22,066 nucleotides of DNA from Chloroflexota bacterium (GCA_021806765.1 JAJZQR010000068.1:1-22066); one strand, 5' to 3'; shown: positions 15,301 to 21,451, counted from the first letter of the stretch. Made by a program: numbers and translations. The notes: generated from the letters alone by a model not told the origin.

Positions 15301-15553
15301 AGGGTTCGGTGCTGGAGAAGGCCTGGATGTTGGGGTCCAGAGAGAGGGTTTCCCCCACGACCATGGCCTGATCGAAGGTGGAGTCCACCAGGGCGGCCAG
15401 GGTCTGGGTCGTGCGGGCCTGCCCCTGGGTGAGGGTTTCCTGGACCCGATGATAGTCGTCCAGGTAGTCGTAGATCACCAGCCCTAGCACTGGGAGCAGG
15501 ACCAGAAGGAAAGCTATGGCCAGCTTGCCACGCAGGCTCAGCGTTAGTCGCAA
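12377..15553 (-). CDS. Multi-sensor hybrid-free histidine kinase (dCache-HAMP-GAF-PAS-PAS-HisKA-HATPase)
   Basis: Membrane sensor kinase that should autophosphorylate on histidine and pass phosphate to a response regulator. Using TTG 15553 (1058 aa): membrane helix at about 11-31, extracellular Cache-like domain to about 285, second helix at about 289-310, HAMP to about 363, GAF at about 368-530, PAS at about 540-655, coiled-coil linker, PAS at about 701-815, HisKA with H835 in SVIAHDLRSPL, and HATPase with N-box NLLSNAAKYS and G2 box GLGLGLYITKGLVEAHGG. The G1 box reads NRGQG where DxGxG is expected. TTG 15553 has GAAGGAG ten bases upstream; a GTG at 15670 is in frame but has no ribosome site and adds a non-family N-terminus. 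No response regulator is adjacent, so its partner lies elsewhere. Confidence 0.9.
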   Translation of the reverse strand: MRLTLSLRGKLAIAFLLVLLPVLGLVIYDYLDDYHRVQETLTQGQARTTQTLAALVDSTFDQAMVVGETLSLDPNIQAFSSTEPSRLDPYLARYLSVFPQYQNINAWDASGQNVGSSNPIPPGEPRPTIADREHFQRAMATGQPAVSGVIISRTGGQPTSAVAVPIKDRTGRPIGVITVLIDFSVMAESLQGIQLDPAQVAWATDQTGRVAFYTANPNLTWEQRDFSWYQPVQQAFSRRQFAGVVDKTPESGPRLVTASRTPKYGWVAGVSIAESTYQSVSRQAIASRIAIYLGIILFGVVLAWWSSYAITNPLSHLTRTMAAFGRGDLEQRAELRTGDELETTAETFNHMAATLQREQGRLRFLSEIGTALSSALDVQRIVQLLAERVTEVLGESSWVCLLPREQQQCSVMNAFTRDSALYEPLLDLFKKHDDWVTPNLLLPVAETGTAILISDLTSFDQMEEGLRLGLIQLGAVSLMAIPLLARGRAIGVLASLSLSEERRFTQEDLTLAMDVAGRAGTTIDNALLFEQVRRERVRLQTILDTVPVGVVVAEAPRGPISLVNRMGQRIVGRLPSDAPIERWPEKYGLHRPNGELYPPGEDPIARTLLRGKALAGEEMVVVQPSGRKVHTLVHTMTLKGEEGQVIGAVAAIQDITLLKEAQQRLEEATRRIQEANNRLVVSAMREQELAREHEQRRSELDAVIEGVSEGITLVDGEGRIVRINRAGGEILGIGTDWQGRRLEEYSERMEFRSPDDRPVPFRQWPTARALRGEVVSGQEMVLLRPDGKRVNLLFSTSLVRGEDGKVRLAMSIYRDITPIRELERAREEFISVIAHDLRSPLTVITGFAGLLQRLQPGQHGQPQEQKAVLSILTSARRLEKMVADLLDASRIEASRLVLAKEAVELPRLVQEVVERSVETTKGHPVRVEIRGEVPPLEADPARLEQVLVNLLSNAAKYSFPETEILVEVEPRPEEVMASITNRGQGIAPEEQEAIFTRFRRTRTAAKGKVPGLGLGLYITKGLVEAHGGRIWVESEMGKSTTFRFTLPVAQRKKPAING

Positions 15554-15801
15554 GAGGCGGTTACTCCTTCGGGATGATCTACTTAGCAGCAAGAAACGTG
15601 CTATGGCGTAGATACACGGTAGTTGGGTGGCGTTAACGTGCGGGCATCCCGGAAGGCGAGGACTGATCACTACCGAGACGCTGTAAGTGTAGACCTACCT
15701 ATTCCTCGCGCAGCAGGATACCAGGGGTGCCGACCCTGTTTTCAATGGGAAGATGGTACTAAAAGACGGGGTGGGGCGCTAGGGGGTCGGAAGGGTCGAG
15801 G

Positions 15802-15829
15802 TTGACTCATCCTCCAGTACGAGTATAAT
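15802..15829 (+). promoter_or_regulatory. Strong sigma-70-type promoter P1
   Basis: TTGACT (15802-15807) and a perfect TATAAT (15824-15829) are separated by 16 bases. The sequence from the spacer to beyond the -10 box (CGAGTATAATG) is shared with P2 155 bases downstream. Confidence 0.7.
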
Positions 15830-15839
15830 GATGCACACA

Positions 15840-15856
15840 GCGGGAATGCATCCCGC
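15840..15856 (+). promoter_or_regulatory. Hairpin at the 5' end of the P1 transcript
   Basis: GCGGGA-ATGCA-TCCCGC begins 10 bases after the P1 -10 box, so it lies at or near the very 5' end of the RNA, or acts as a DNA operator. A second small hairpin, GGCAT-TCC-ATGCC, follows at 15876-15888. The first has a counterpart after P2. Confidence 0.5.
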
Positions 15857-15956
15857 ACAGAGGGACAACCGGGAGGGCATTCCATGCCGGATCGTCTTCG
15901 GGGGATGGTGGAAGGGGGGTGATCTGCCGGCGAGCCGCTCCGGGAGGGGGCGAATC

Positions 15957-15984
15957 TTGACTTGCCATCCTCCACGAGTATAAT
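15957..15984 (+). promoter_or_regulatory. Strong sigma-70-type promoter P2
   Basis: TTGACT (15957-15962) and TATAAT (15979-15984) with a 16-base spacer, the same hexamers and spacing as P1. Transcription would start near 15991, giving a leader of about 240 bases before the ferredoxin-like gene. Confidence 0.7.
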
Positions 15985-15995
15985 GGTGCTCATTA

Positions 15996-16057
15996 GCGGG
16001 AGAATGTCCCGTTGAGCGGGACGCGTTTCCTCGTCATCGCTGCCTGCTGAGTCCCGC
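15996..16057 (+). promoter_or_regulatory. Leader with four alternating complementary segments
   Basis: After P2 come GCGGGA (15996-16001), TCCCG (16007-16011), GCGGGAC (16016-16022) and GTCCCGC (16051-16057). Segment 1 can pair with 2, 2 with 3, and 3 with 4 (a perfect 7 bp). Pairings 1:2 plus 3:4 exclude 2:3, the layout of an attenuation-type switch. No T-run follows segment 4, so read-out by transcription termination is not obvious. Confidence 0.4.
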
Positions 16058-16230
16058 GTCGCTGGGGCACCTCCCTGGGCGATGATCGTCACCCCGTTTT
16101 CGCCGCCACCGGCAACGCCGCCGGAGCCAACAGACATAGCAGCCGAAGAAGAATCTCTCCCTGGCTCAGACCTGGCACCGACCTTCGGCCTTGCAGGCCA
16201 ATGGTGGTAGAAACTCTAGGAGGGTTGTCC

Positions 16231-16947
16231 ATGCGGGTTGACCAGGAGACGTGCACCGGGTGTGGGGGGTGCCTGCCCTACTGCCCGGTGGGGGCCATCG
16301 CCCTGGTAGATGGGGTGGCCGAAGCCGATCAGGAGGCCTGTGTGGAGTGTGGGGTGTGCACCCGGGTTTTCAGCTGCCCCGCGGACTCCATGATCCAGCT
16401 CTCGGCCGAGGAGTTGGGCTTTCCCCGAGGGCTCAGGCGTTACTTCTCCGATCCCACCGCCGTTTCCCCCGTTACCATGGGTGCGGGTCGCGGCACGGAG
16501 GAGTGCAAGACCAACGACAGGACCAACCGGGTGAAGATGGGCCAGGTGGGTTTCGGCGTAGAGCTGGGCCGGCCCGGGGTATCCGCCAGCTTCCTGGACG
16601 TGGAGAAGGTCACCAGGAAGGCGGCCTCCATCGGCGTGGAGTTCGAGCAGTTGAACCCCATCTGGCCGCTGATAAAGGACCCCAGGACGGGGGAGCTTAA
16701 GGACGAGATCAAGGGGGAGCGGGTGCTCTCCCTGGTGGTGGAGTTCATCACTGACCTGGATAAGACCCCCCTGGTGATGAAGGCGCTGAAGGAGGTGGAG
16801 CAGGAGGTGGACACCGTGTTCACCGTGGCGGTGATGTCTCGGGTAAACGACGACAAGTCGGTGCCCGTGCTGCCGATGCTCCAGGGGATGGACTTTCAAC
16901 CTCGACCCAACGCCAAGGTCAACGTGGGCCTCGGCCGGACCTGGTGA
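16231..16947 (+). CDS. Two-cluster [4Fe-4S] ferredoxin-like protein with an unknown C-terminal domain
   Basis: A 238-aa electron-transfer-type protein. The first 55 residues form a bacterial ferredoxin domain: C8, C11, C14 and C18P for one cluster, and C37, C40, C43 and C49P for the other. In the second motif five residues instead of three separate the last two cysteines (CGVCTRVFSCP). Residues about 100-238 form a soluble alpha/beta domain that I do not recognise (VLSLVVEFITDLD, VDTVFTVAVMSRV). There is no signal peptide, so it should act in the cytoplasm. Start: ATG 16231 has GGAGG seven bases upstream; the ATG at 16201 has none. It is driven by P1 and P2 and followed across a repeat by a Cys-rich protein, its likely partner. 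Confidence 0.8.
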   Translation: MRVDQETCTGCGGCLPYCPVGAIALVDGVAEADQEACVECGVCTRVFSCPADSMIQLSAEELGFPRGLRRYFSDPTAVSPVTMGAGRGTEECKTNDRTNRVKMGQVGFGVELGRPGVSASFLDVEKVTRKAASIGVEFEQLNPIWPLIKDPRTGELKDEIKGERVLSLVVEFITDLDKTPLVMKALKEVEQEVDTVFTVAVMSRVNDDKSVPVLPMLQGMDFQPRPNAKVNVGLGRTW

Positions 16948-16957
16948 CCCTTAGCAG

Positions 16958-17041
16958 GTTCTGAGTTCTGGGTTCTGAGTTCTGAGTGCACTGAACCCAG
17001 AACCCAGAACCCAGCACCTAGCACTCAGCACTCAGCACTGG
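16958..17041. repeat. Twelve-unit heptad repeat array with inverted halves
   Basis: Twelve uninterrupted 7-mers fill the gap: GTTCTGA/GTTCTGG four times, a GTGCACT centre, GAACCCA three times, then GCACCTA and GCACTCA-type units. The first half is nearly the reverse complement of the GAACCCA units, so the RNA can fold into a long imperfect hairpin between the ferredoxin-like gene and its Cys-rich neighbour. Confidence 0.85.
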
Positions 17042-17052
17042 GAGATACGCGG

Positions 17053-17703
17053 ATGACTCATACATTGCACAGGCAAGGGTCGGTCGAGTCGCTGAAGAAG
17101 GACTACTGCGTCCTGGCCCTGGTAGCTCGCCAGTTCGATCTGGCCAGCGACCAGCGGAAGGCCTCGGCCGTCCAGAGGCTGCAGGGTATCTGCGACACCA
17201 TGGCCGAGAACGGCCCCGTCAACCTGGGCAGCCTCTACGTCCAGGACGGCACCTACGCCCACGATATGACGGCTGAGGAGATCCGTGCCGGCCTGAAGCC
17301 CAACGGCTTCGTTCTTTGTGCCTACGACGACAAGGCGAAGCTGAAGGGGGTGCTGGCGGAGTTGAAGGAGAAGGACTTCGGCATCTCCATCACGGTCAGC
17401 GGCCTGATCGACGAGGTGTTCGAGACTTGCGACGAGGTGGGTTTGCAGCCCCACACCATCTCCTACTCCCTGGGGGTCTGGGGGAAGAAGAACCTGCTGC
17501 CCAGGATGGAGCTGCTGGAGATCACCAGCATGTGCGGCCACGCCATGACCTCCGCCAACCTGGTGAACAGGGCGATTGCGGATATCAAGGCCGGGCGAAC
17601 CACGGCCGCCGCGGCGGCTAAGGAGATAGCCAGACCCTGCGCCTGTGGCTGCTTCAACACCGCTCGGGCCGCCGAGCTGCTGCAGCAGGCGGCCTCGGCG
17701 TAA
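17053..17703 (+). CDS. Cys-rich protein of unknown function, probable metal or Fe-S binder
   Basis: I cannot name this 216-aa soluble protein. It has eight cysteines (19, 47, 89, 126, 161, 196, 198, 200). The last three form CACGCFNTARAAELL, and C161 sits in SMCGHAMTSANLV. The helix between these motifs (AIADIKAGRTTAAAAAKEIARP) spaces them like a two-part metal site. The start ATG has GGGAG nine bases upstream. It follows the ferredoxin-like gene on the same strand, separated only by the heptad array. The simplest reading is a redox pair with the ferredoxin as electron donor; that is an inference. An A-rich repeat gap and then the TctCBA transporter follow. Confidence 0.75.
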   Translation: MTHTLHRQGSVESLKKDYCVLALVARQFDLASDQRKASAVQRLQGICDTMAENGPVNLGSLYVQDGTYAHDMTAEEIRAGLKPNGFVLCAYDDKAKLKGVLAELKEKDFGISITVSGLIDEVFETCDEVGLQPHTISYSLGVWGKKNLLPRMELLEITSMCGHAMTSANLVNRAIADIKAGRTTAAAAAKEIARPCACGCFNTARAAELLQQAASA

Positions 17704-17735
17704 GGAGGATCGACCGAAAGGGGGTGGTCCGCGTA

Positions 17736-17839
17736 AGGCACAAGTAGCAGGGCACAAGGCAGCAGAGGGCCCGCAGGGTTACCTCCAGGCCGTGCCGGCG
17801 TAAGCTAACCCTTCTGCCTTGTGCCTTGTGCCTGCTGGA
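17736..17839. repeat. Inverted heptad repeats (AGGCACA / TTGTGCC)
   Basis: Heptads AGGCACA, AGTAGCA, GGGCACA, AGGCAGC (17736-17763) are mirrored by TTCTGCC, TTGTGCC, TTGTGCC, TGCTGGA (17812-17839). A perfect 12-bp inverted repeat pairs 17751-17762 with 17814-17825 around a 51-base loop. The array lies between the Cys-rich gene and tctC. Confidence 0.75.
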
Positions 17840-17985
17840 TTCAACAGAACAGCTGGAGCCGCCAGGGGATCTGGCCGCTAGCCCAGCAATGGCGCTACCG
17901 AGTTCCGACGAGGAAGCCGGACTTCGGCGGACGGTGCCATCGATCCAGACATGCTGAATAGCTGTGACGGAAGGAGTGAGTTCTC

Positions 17986-19104
17986 GTGAAGAATCGACTC
18001 TTCGCACTGTCTATCCTGGCTCTGGCGATCGCAATGGTGTCCCTGGTTGTAGCGTGTTCATCGGCGGCTCCTGCCCCTGCTCCGACTGCGGCCCCCGCCA
18101 AGCCGGCGGCGGCCCCCACCACCGCGCCCGCGGCACCCGCGGCGGCAGCCCCCACTGCCGCACCGGCAGCCCCGGCTGCACCCACGGCCGCGCCCAAACC
18201 CGCCTGGGCTCCCGAGAAGGACGTGGAGTTCGTCGTCCACGCTTCCGCTGGAGGCGGGTCCGACATCCAGGCCCGCATCATGGAGAAGGCGATCAGTGGG
18301 AACAAGCTGTACCCCAAGAACATCGCCGTGGTGAACAAGGTTGGAGGCAGCGGCGCCGTAGCCTTCGCCTACGTCGCCGGCAAGAAGGGCGACCCCTACA
18401 CCTGGCTGACGGCCACCACCTCCTTCTTCACCACCCCTGCCCGCGGGCAGGTGCCCCTGGACCCCACCAAGGACTTCACGATGCTGGCGCGCCTCTCTGA
18501 CGACAACTTCGTGGTCGCGGTGAAGAACGACTCGCCCTTCAAGACCATGAAGGACGTGATCGACGCGGCAAAGGCGAAGCCGAAGGGCCTCAAGTGGGGT
18601 GGCACCAACGTCGGCTCCGACGACCACATCTTCACCATGCTGCTCTCCAAGGCGAGCGGCACCGAGTTCAACTTCATCTCGCTGACGAGCGGCGGTGACG
18701 TCCTGACCAACCTGCTGGGCGGGCACGTGGACATCGCCAGCGCCAACCTGGCCGAGATCCTTCCCCAGGTCCAGGCCAAGAAGGTGAGGCTGCTGGGCGT
18801 CGGGATGGACAAGAGGCTGCCCAAGTACCCCGACATCCCGACCCTGAAGGAGCAGGGCATCAACGTGTCCTACACCCAGACCCGCATGATCGCGGCCCCT
18901 GCCGGACTGCCTGCCGGGTCTCGGGAGTACATGGCCGACCTGTTGAAGAAGATGACCGCCACCCAGGACTGGAAGAAGTACATCGACGAGAACGATCAGG
19001 TGGAGAACTTCATGGCCGGGGCGGAAGTGGACAAGTTCGTCAAGGACTTCAACGATCAAATCGTCGCTCTGGTCAAGAGCCTGGGGCTGGTCGAGAAGAA
19101 GTAA
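17986..19104 (+). CDS. tctC: TctC-type substrate-binding lipoprotein of a tripartite tricarboxylate transporter
   Basis: Extracytoplasmic binding protein that captures a carboxylate for the TctBA permease. The signal peptide ends in lipobox VVAC with C24 as the lipidated residue. Residues 25-72 are a low-complexity Ala/Pro/Thr tether, followed by the Bug/TctC domain (EFVVHASAGGGSDIQAR near 76-92, VVNKVGGSGAVAFAYVAGKKGD, and KPKGLKWGGTNVGSDDH). At 372 aa it is longer than proteobacterial TctC only because of the tether. GTG 17986 has AAGGAG nine bases upstream. The order tctC-tctB-tctA is the classical operon order. Ligand cannot be read from sequence: TctC proteins bind citrate, other di- or tricarboxylates and aromatic acids. 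Confidence 0.9.
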   Translation: MKNRLFALSILALAIAMVSLVVACSSAAPAPAPTAAPAKPAAAPTTAPAAPAAAAPTAAPAAPAAPTAAPKPAWAPEKDVEFVVHASAGGGSDIQARIMEKAISGNKLYPKNIAVVNKVGGSGAVAFAYVAGKKGDPYTWLTATTSFFTTPARGQVPLDPTKDFTMLARLSDDNFVVAVKNDSPFKTMKDVIDAAKAKPKGLKWGGTNVGSDDHIFTMLLSKASGTEFNFISLTSGGDVLTNLLGGHVDIASANLAEILPQVQAKKVRLLGVGMDKRLPKYPDIPTLKEQGINVSYTQTRMIAAPAGLPAGSREYMADLLKKMTATQDWKKYIDENDQVENFMAGAEVDKFVKDFNDQIVALVKSLGLVEKK

Positions 19105-19111
19105 CGACTGG

Positions 19112-19142
19112 GGGCTCGGGGAGGGCTTCTCTCCCTGAGCCC
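19112..19142 (+). terminator. Hairpin between tctC and tctB (partial terminator or RNA stabiliser)
   Basis: A 12-bp stem with one G-U pair (19112-19123 with 19131-19142) and a 7-base loop starts 8 bases after the tctC stop. No T-run follows. Such hairpins commonly raise binding-protein levels over permease levels by partly stopping transcription or protecting the upstream RNA. Confidence 0.65.
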
Positions 19143-19161
19143 GTCCCTGGAGAGATCACCC

Positions 19162-19617
19162 ATGAAGCGCGTCGACATGGTCGTCTCAGCGATCTTCTTC
19201 CTGATGGGTGCCTGGGTTCTGTGGCAGGCCACCCTGCTGCCCACCTTTAGCGTCTTCGGGCCCGGCCCGGAGTTCATGCCCAACGTGCTGGGCGTCCTGC
19301 TGCTGATCCTTTCCGCCGTGCTGTTCGTCAACAGTTGGAGGAAATCGCCGTCGATCCCGGAGGGCTTCGTTCCCGATCGCAAAGGCCTGTTCCGTATTGC
19401 GGTGATGATCGTGGCCCTGTTCCTGTACACGGCCCTGTTGGAGGTCGTCGGTTATCTCCCTCTCACCTTCGCCTACGCTGTTTTCATGCTGCTGGCGATG
19501 TGGAGGGCTCGCTGGTACGTCAGCCTGGTGGTGGCTGTCGCGATCACCTTCGGTTTCTACTGGGCCTTCGTGGTCGTCCTCGGTGTGCCTGCCCCCAAAG
19601 GGATCTTGGGCATTTGA
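19162..19617 (+). CDS. tctB: TctB small membrane subunit of tripartite tricarboxylate transporter
   Basis: A 151-aa protein with four hydrophobic helices: about 7-28, 38-56, 73-92 and a long C-terminal pair region at 96-140. This is the standard size and topology of TctB. FGPGPEFMPNVLGVLLLILS (about 32-51) matches the family's Gly-Pro-rich junction after helix 1. The ATG is preceded by GGAGAG. TctB is the small permease partner whose exact role is poorly known. It lies between tctC and tctA with short gaps, so one transcript is expected. Confidence 0.88.
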   Translation: MKRVDMVVSAIFFLMGAWVLWQATLLPTFSVFGPGPEFMPNVLGVLLLILSAVLFVNSWRKSPSIPEGFVPDRKGLFRIAVMIVALFLYTALLEVVGYLPLTFAYAVFMLLAMWRARWYVSLVVAVAITFGFYWAFVVVLGVPAPKGILGI

Positions 19618-19664
19618 TGGCTCCATGAAAGGGGTGATGGACCCTGGAAAACCTGTCTAACCTG

Positions 19665-21149
19665 ATGATGGGCTTCTCGGTGGCCCTGACACCGCAGAAC
19701 CTGCTGGCGGCCTTCCTGGGTGCCTTCCTGGGTACTATCGTGGGGGCCCTGCCCGGGCTCGGCTCCAGTGCGGGCATTGCGGTGCTGGTGCCCATCAGCT
19801 TCAACTACGAGGCTACCACCGCCCTCATCCTGATGTGCGGTGTGTACTACGGCTGCATGTACGGTGGCACCATCACCTCCGTCCTCGTGAACCTGCCTGG
19901 GGAATCTGCCACCGTGATGACCTGCCTCGACGGCTACCAGTTAGCCAGGAAGGGAGAGGCCGGCAAGGCCCTGGGGGTGGCCCAGATCGGCTCCTTTATC
20001 GCGGGGACCTTAGGGGTGGTCGCTCTGATGCTGATCGCGCCGCCCCTGGCCGACTTTGCCCTCACCTTCGGTCCCCCCGAATACTTCGCCCTGATGGTGC
20101 TGGGGCTCACGGTGCTGGCGAGTCTGGGCAGTGGCTCCGTCGTGAAGAGCCTGATCATGGGAGTGTTTGGACTTCTGCTCTCTCAGGTGGGTACGGACCC
20201 GGTCGGAGGCGCGGCTCGCTTCACCTTCAACAACATCGCCTTCCTGAACGGCATCGAGTTCATCCCGGTAGCCGTGGGACTCTTCGCCATAGGCGAGTTG
20301 CTAATCACGGCGGAGAAGACTGCCAACTTGGAGTTTGGCAAATTCAGCCTCAGGAGTATGATCCCGACCGCTTCAGAGTGGGCTCGATGCACGGGGGCCT
20401 GGATCCGCGGAGGGATCATCGGTTTCGTGGTGGGAGTTCTGCCCGGGGCCGGTGCCACCATCGCTTCCTTCATCTCCTACGCGACGGAGAAGCGGGTCTC
20501 CAAATACCCGGAGAAGTTCGGTACCGGAATGGTGGAAGGGGTGGCTGGACCCGAGGCGGCCAACAACGCGGCCTCGGCCGGCGCCATGGTCCCCCTGCTC
20601 ACCCTGGGTGTGCCGGGCTCCGGATCCACGGCCGTGATGCTGGGGGCGCTGATGATCCACGGGCTGCGGCCCGGGCCGCTGCTCTTCCAGCAGAACCCGG
20701 AGTTCGTCTGGGGGCTGATCGCCAGCATGTACATCGGCAACATCGCGCTGCTGATCCTGAACATGCCGATGGTGCCCCTCTTCACCAGCATCCTGCGGAT
20801 ACCCTACCCGGTGTTGGCACCGACCATCATCATCGTCTCCTTCATCGGGGTCTACGGCATCAACAACAGCCCGTTCGACGTCTGGGTGATGTTCGTCTTC
20901 GGGGTGCTGGGCTACTTCTTCAAGAAGTTCGACTACCCGGTGGCGCCCCTGGTGCTGGCCCTGGTGCTGGGCGATCTGCTGGAGCGATCCCTGCGCCAGG
21001 CGCTGGCTATGTCCCAGAACGACCCCAGCATCTTCTTCACTCAGCCCATCTCGGCCGTGCTGCTGCTGATCAGCCTGCTTTCCCTGACCTCGCCGCTGAT
21101 CCGCGAGCTGTGGGGCCGGCGCAAGAAGACTACCGTCGTCACGACCTGA
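19665..21149 (+). CDS. tctA: TctA large permease subunit of tripartite tricarboxylate transporter
   Basis: A 494-aa membrane protein with about twelve hydrophobic helices, the channel-forming subunit that uses the ion gradient to move the carboxylate delivered by TctC. The two inverted family signatures are clear: GALPGLGSSAGIAVLVPISF (about 27-46) and GVLPGAGATIASFISYATEK (about 257-276), with TLGVPGSGSTAVMLGALMIHG later. The first ATG at 19665 has no ribosome site at proper spacing. In-frame codons upstream add LENLSNL, starting at CTG 19644, which is about the usual TctA N-terminus and has AGGGG nine bases before it. The real start may be that CTG. The gene is last in the tctCBA operon and faces the EamA gene across a repeat structure. 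Confidence 0.92.
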   Translation: MMGFSVALTPQNLLAAFLGAFLGTIVGALPGLGSSAGIAVLVPISFNYEATTALILMCGVYYGCMYGGTITSVLVNLPGESATVMTCLDGYQLARKGEAGKALGVAQIGSFIAGTLGVVALMLIAPPLADFALTFGPPEYFALMVLGLTVLASLGSGSVVKSLIMGVFGLLLSQVGTDPVGGAARFTFNNIAFLNGIEFIPVAVGLFAIGELLITAEKTANLEFGKFSLRSMIPTASEWARCTGAWIRGGIIGFVVGVLPGAGATIASFISYATEKRVSKYPEKFGTGMVEGVAGPEAANNAASAGAMVPLLTLGVPGSGSTAVMLGALMIHGLRPGPLLFQQNPEFVWGLIASMYIGNIALLILNMPMVPLFTSILRIPYPVLAPTIIIVSFIGVYGINNSPFDVWVMFVFGVLGYFFKKFDYPVAPLVLALVLGDLLERSLRQALAMSQNDPSIFFTQPISAVLLLISLLSLTSPLIRELWGRRKKTTVVTT

Positions 21150-21232
21150 GGACCGAGACAGAGACAAACAGGATAGACAGGATGGGCAGGATAAGATCCC
21201 TCTAAGCAGCTGGCCCCAGATAGTCTGCCCTT

Positions 21233-21261
21233 CGTCACCCCCGCGAAAGCGGGGGTCCAGG
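21233..21261 (+). repeat. REP-like palindrome, copy 1
   Basis: A 29-base unit, CGTCACCCCCGCGAAAGCGG onward to TCCAGG, forms a GC-rich stem with a GAAA loop. It is identical to copy 2. Confidence 0.85.
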
Positions 21262-21293
21262 GGCGCTGTCCTGGAGCATGAGACCGACGGAGC

Positions 21294-21322
21294 CGTCACC
21301 CCCGCGAAAGCGGGGGTCCAGG
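21294..21322 (+). repeat. REP-like palindrome, copy 2
   Basis: An exact 29-base direct repeat of copy 1, 61 bases downstream of it. Confidence 0.85.
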
Positions 21323-21341
21323 ACACCACTGCGGAGAGGAC

Positions 21342-21370
21342 CCTGGATGCCCGCCTTTGCGGGCATGACG
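21342..21370 (-). repeat. REP-like palindrome, copy 3 (inverted, diverged)
   Basis: Read on the minus strand it begins CGTCATGCCCGC and ends GGCATCCAGG. Relative to copies 1 and 2, the stem has paired changes (CC:GG replaced by TG:CA), so pairing is kept. Confidence 0.75.
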
Positions 21371-21451
21371 ACGGATTGTGCACGGGATCCTAGGCCAGAT
21401 GCTTAGAGGGCCCTCCTGCCCATCCTGTCTATCCTGTCCATCCTGTTTCCG

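Larger units (their letters stand above)
15554..16230. other. Large regulatory gap between kinase and ferredoxin genes
   Basis: About 680 bases without a convincing gene. The left part (15554-15800) is the upstream region of the kinase, in which I see only weak promoter-like matches. The right part holds two near-identical promoter-hairpin modules pointing at the ferredoxin gene, plus a leader that can form alternative stems. No tRNA or known RNA family was recognised. Confidence 0.6.
21168..21437. repeat. 270-bp inverted structure with 9-mer repeat arms
   Basis: The left arm 21168-21191 is the exact reverse complement of 21414-21437 (24/24) and is built of 9-mers of the CAGGATRGA/TCCTGTCTA type. 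An inner 11-bp arm, CCCTCTAAGCA (21198-21208), pairs with 21400-21410. Three palindromic REP-like copies sit inside. The structure occupies most of the gap between the converging tctA and EamA genes and can serve as a terminator for both. Confidence 0.8.

Noticed and set aside
14504..15487. Long plus-strand open frame opposite the kinase sensor region
   Set aside because: It lies wholly within the histidine kinase gene and has Gly/Asp/His-rich, motif-free sequence.
16958..17041. CRISPR array
   Set aside because: Units are 7 bases with no spacers, and there are no cas genes in the window.
18058..19059. Minus-strand open frame opposite tctC
   Set aside because: Its Gly/Arg-rich end is the reverse reading of the tctC Ala/Pro tether, and there is no start signal.
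20373..21383. Minus-strand open frame through tctA and the repeat region
   Set aside because: It mixes antisense tctA with repeat sequence and shows no protein family features.
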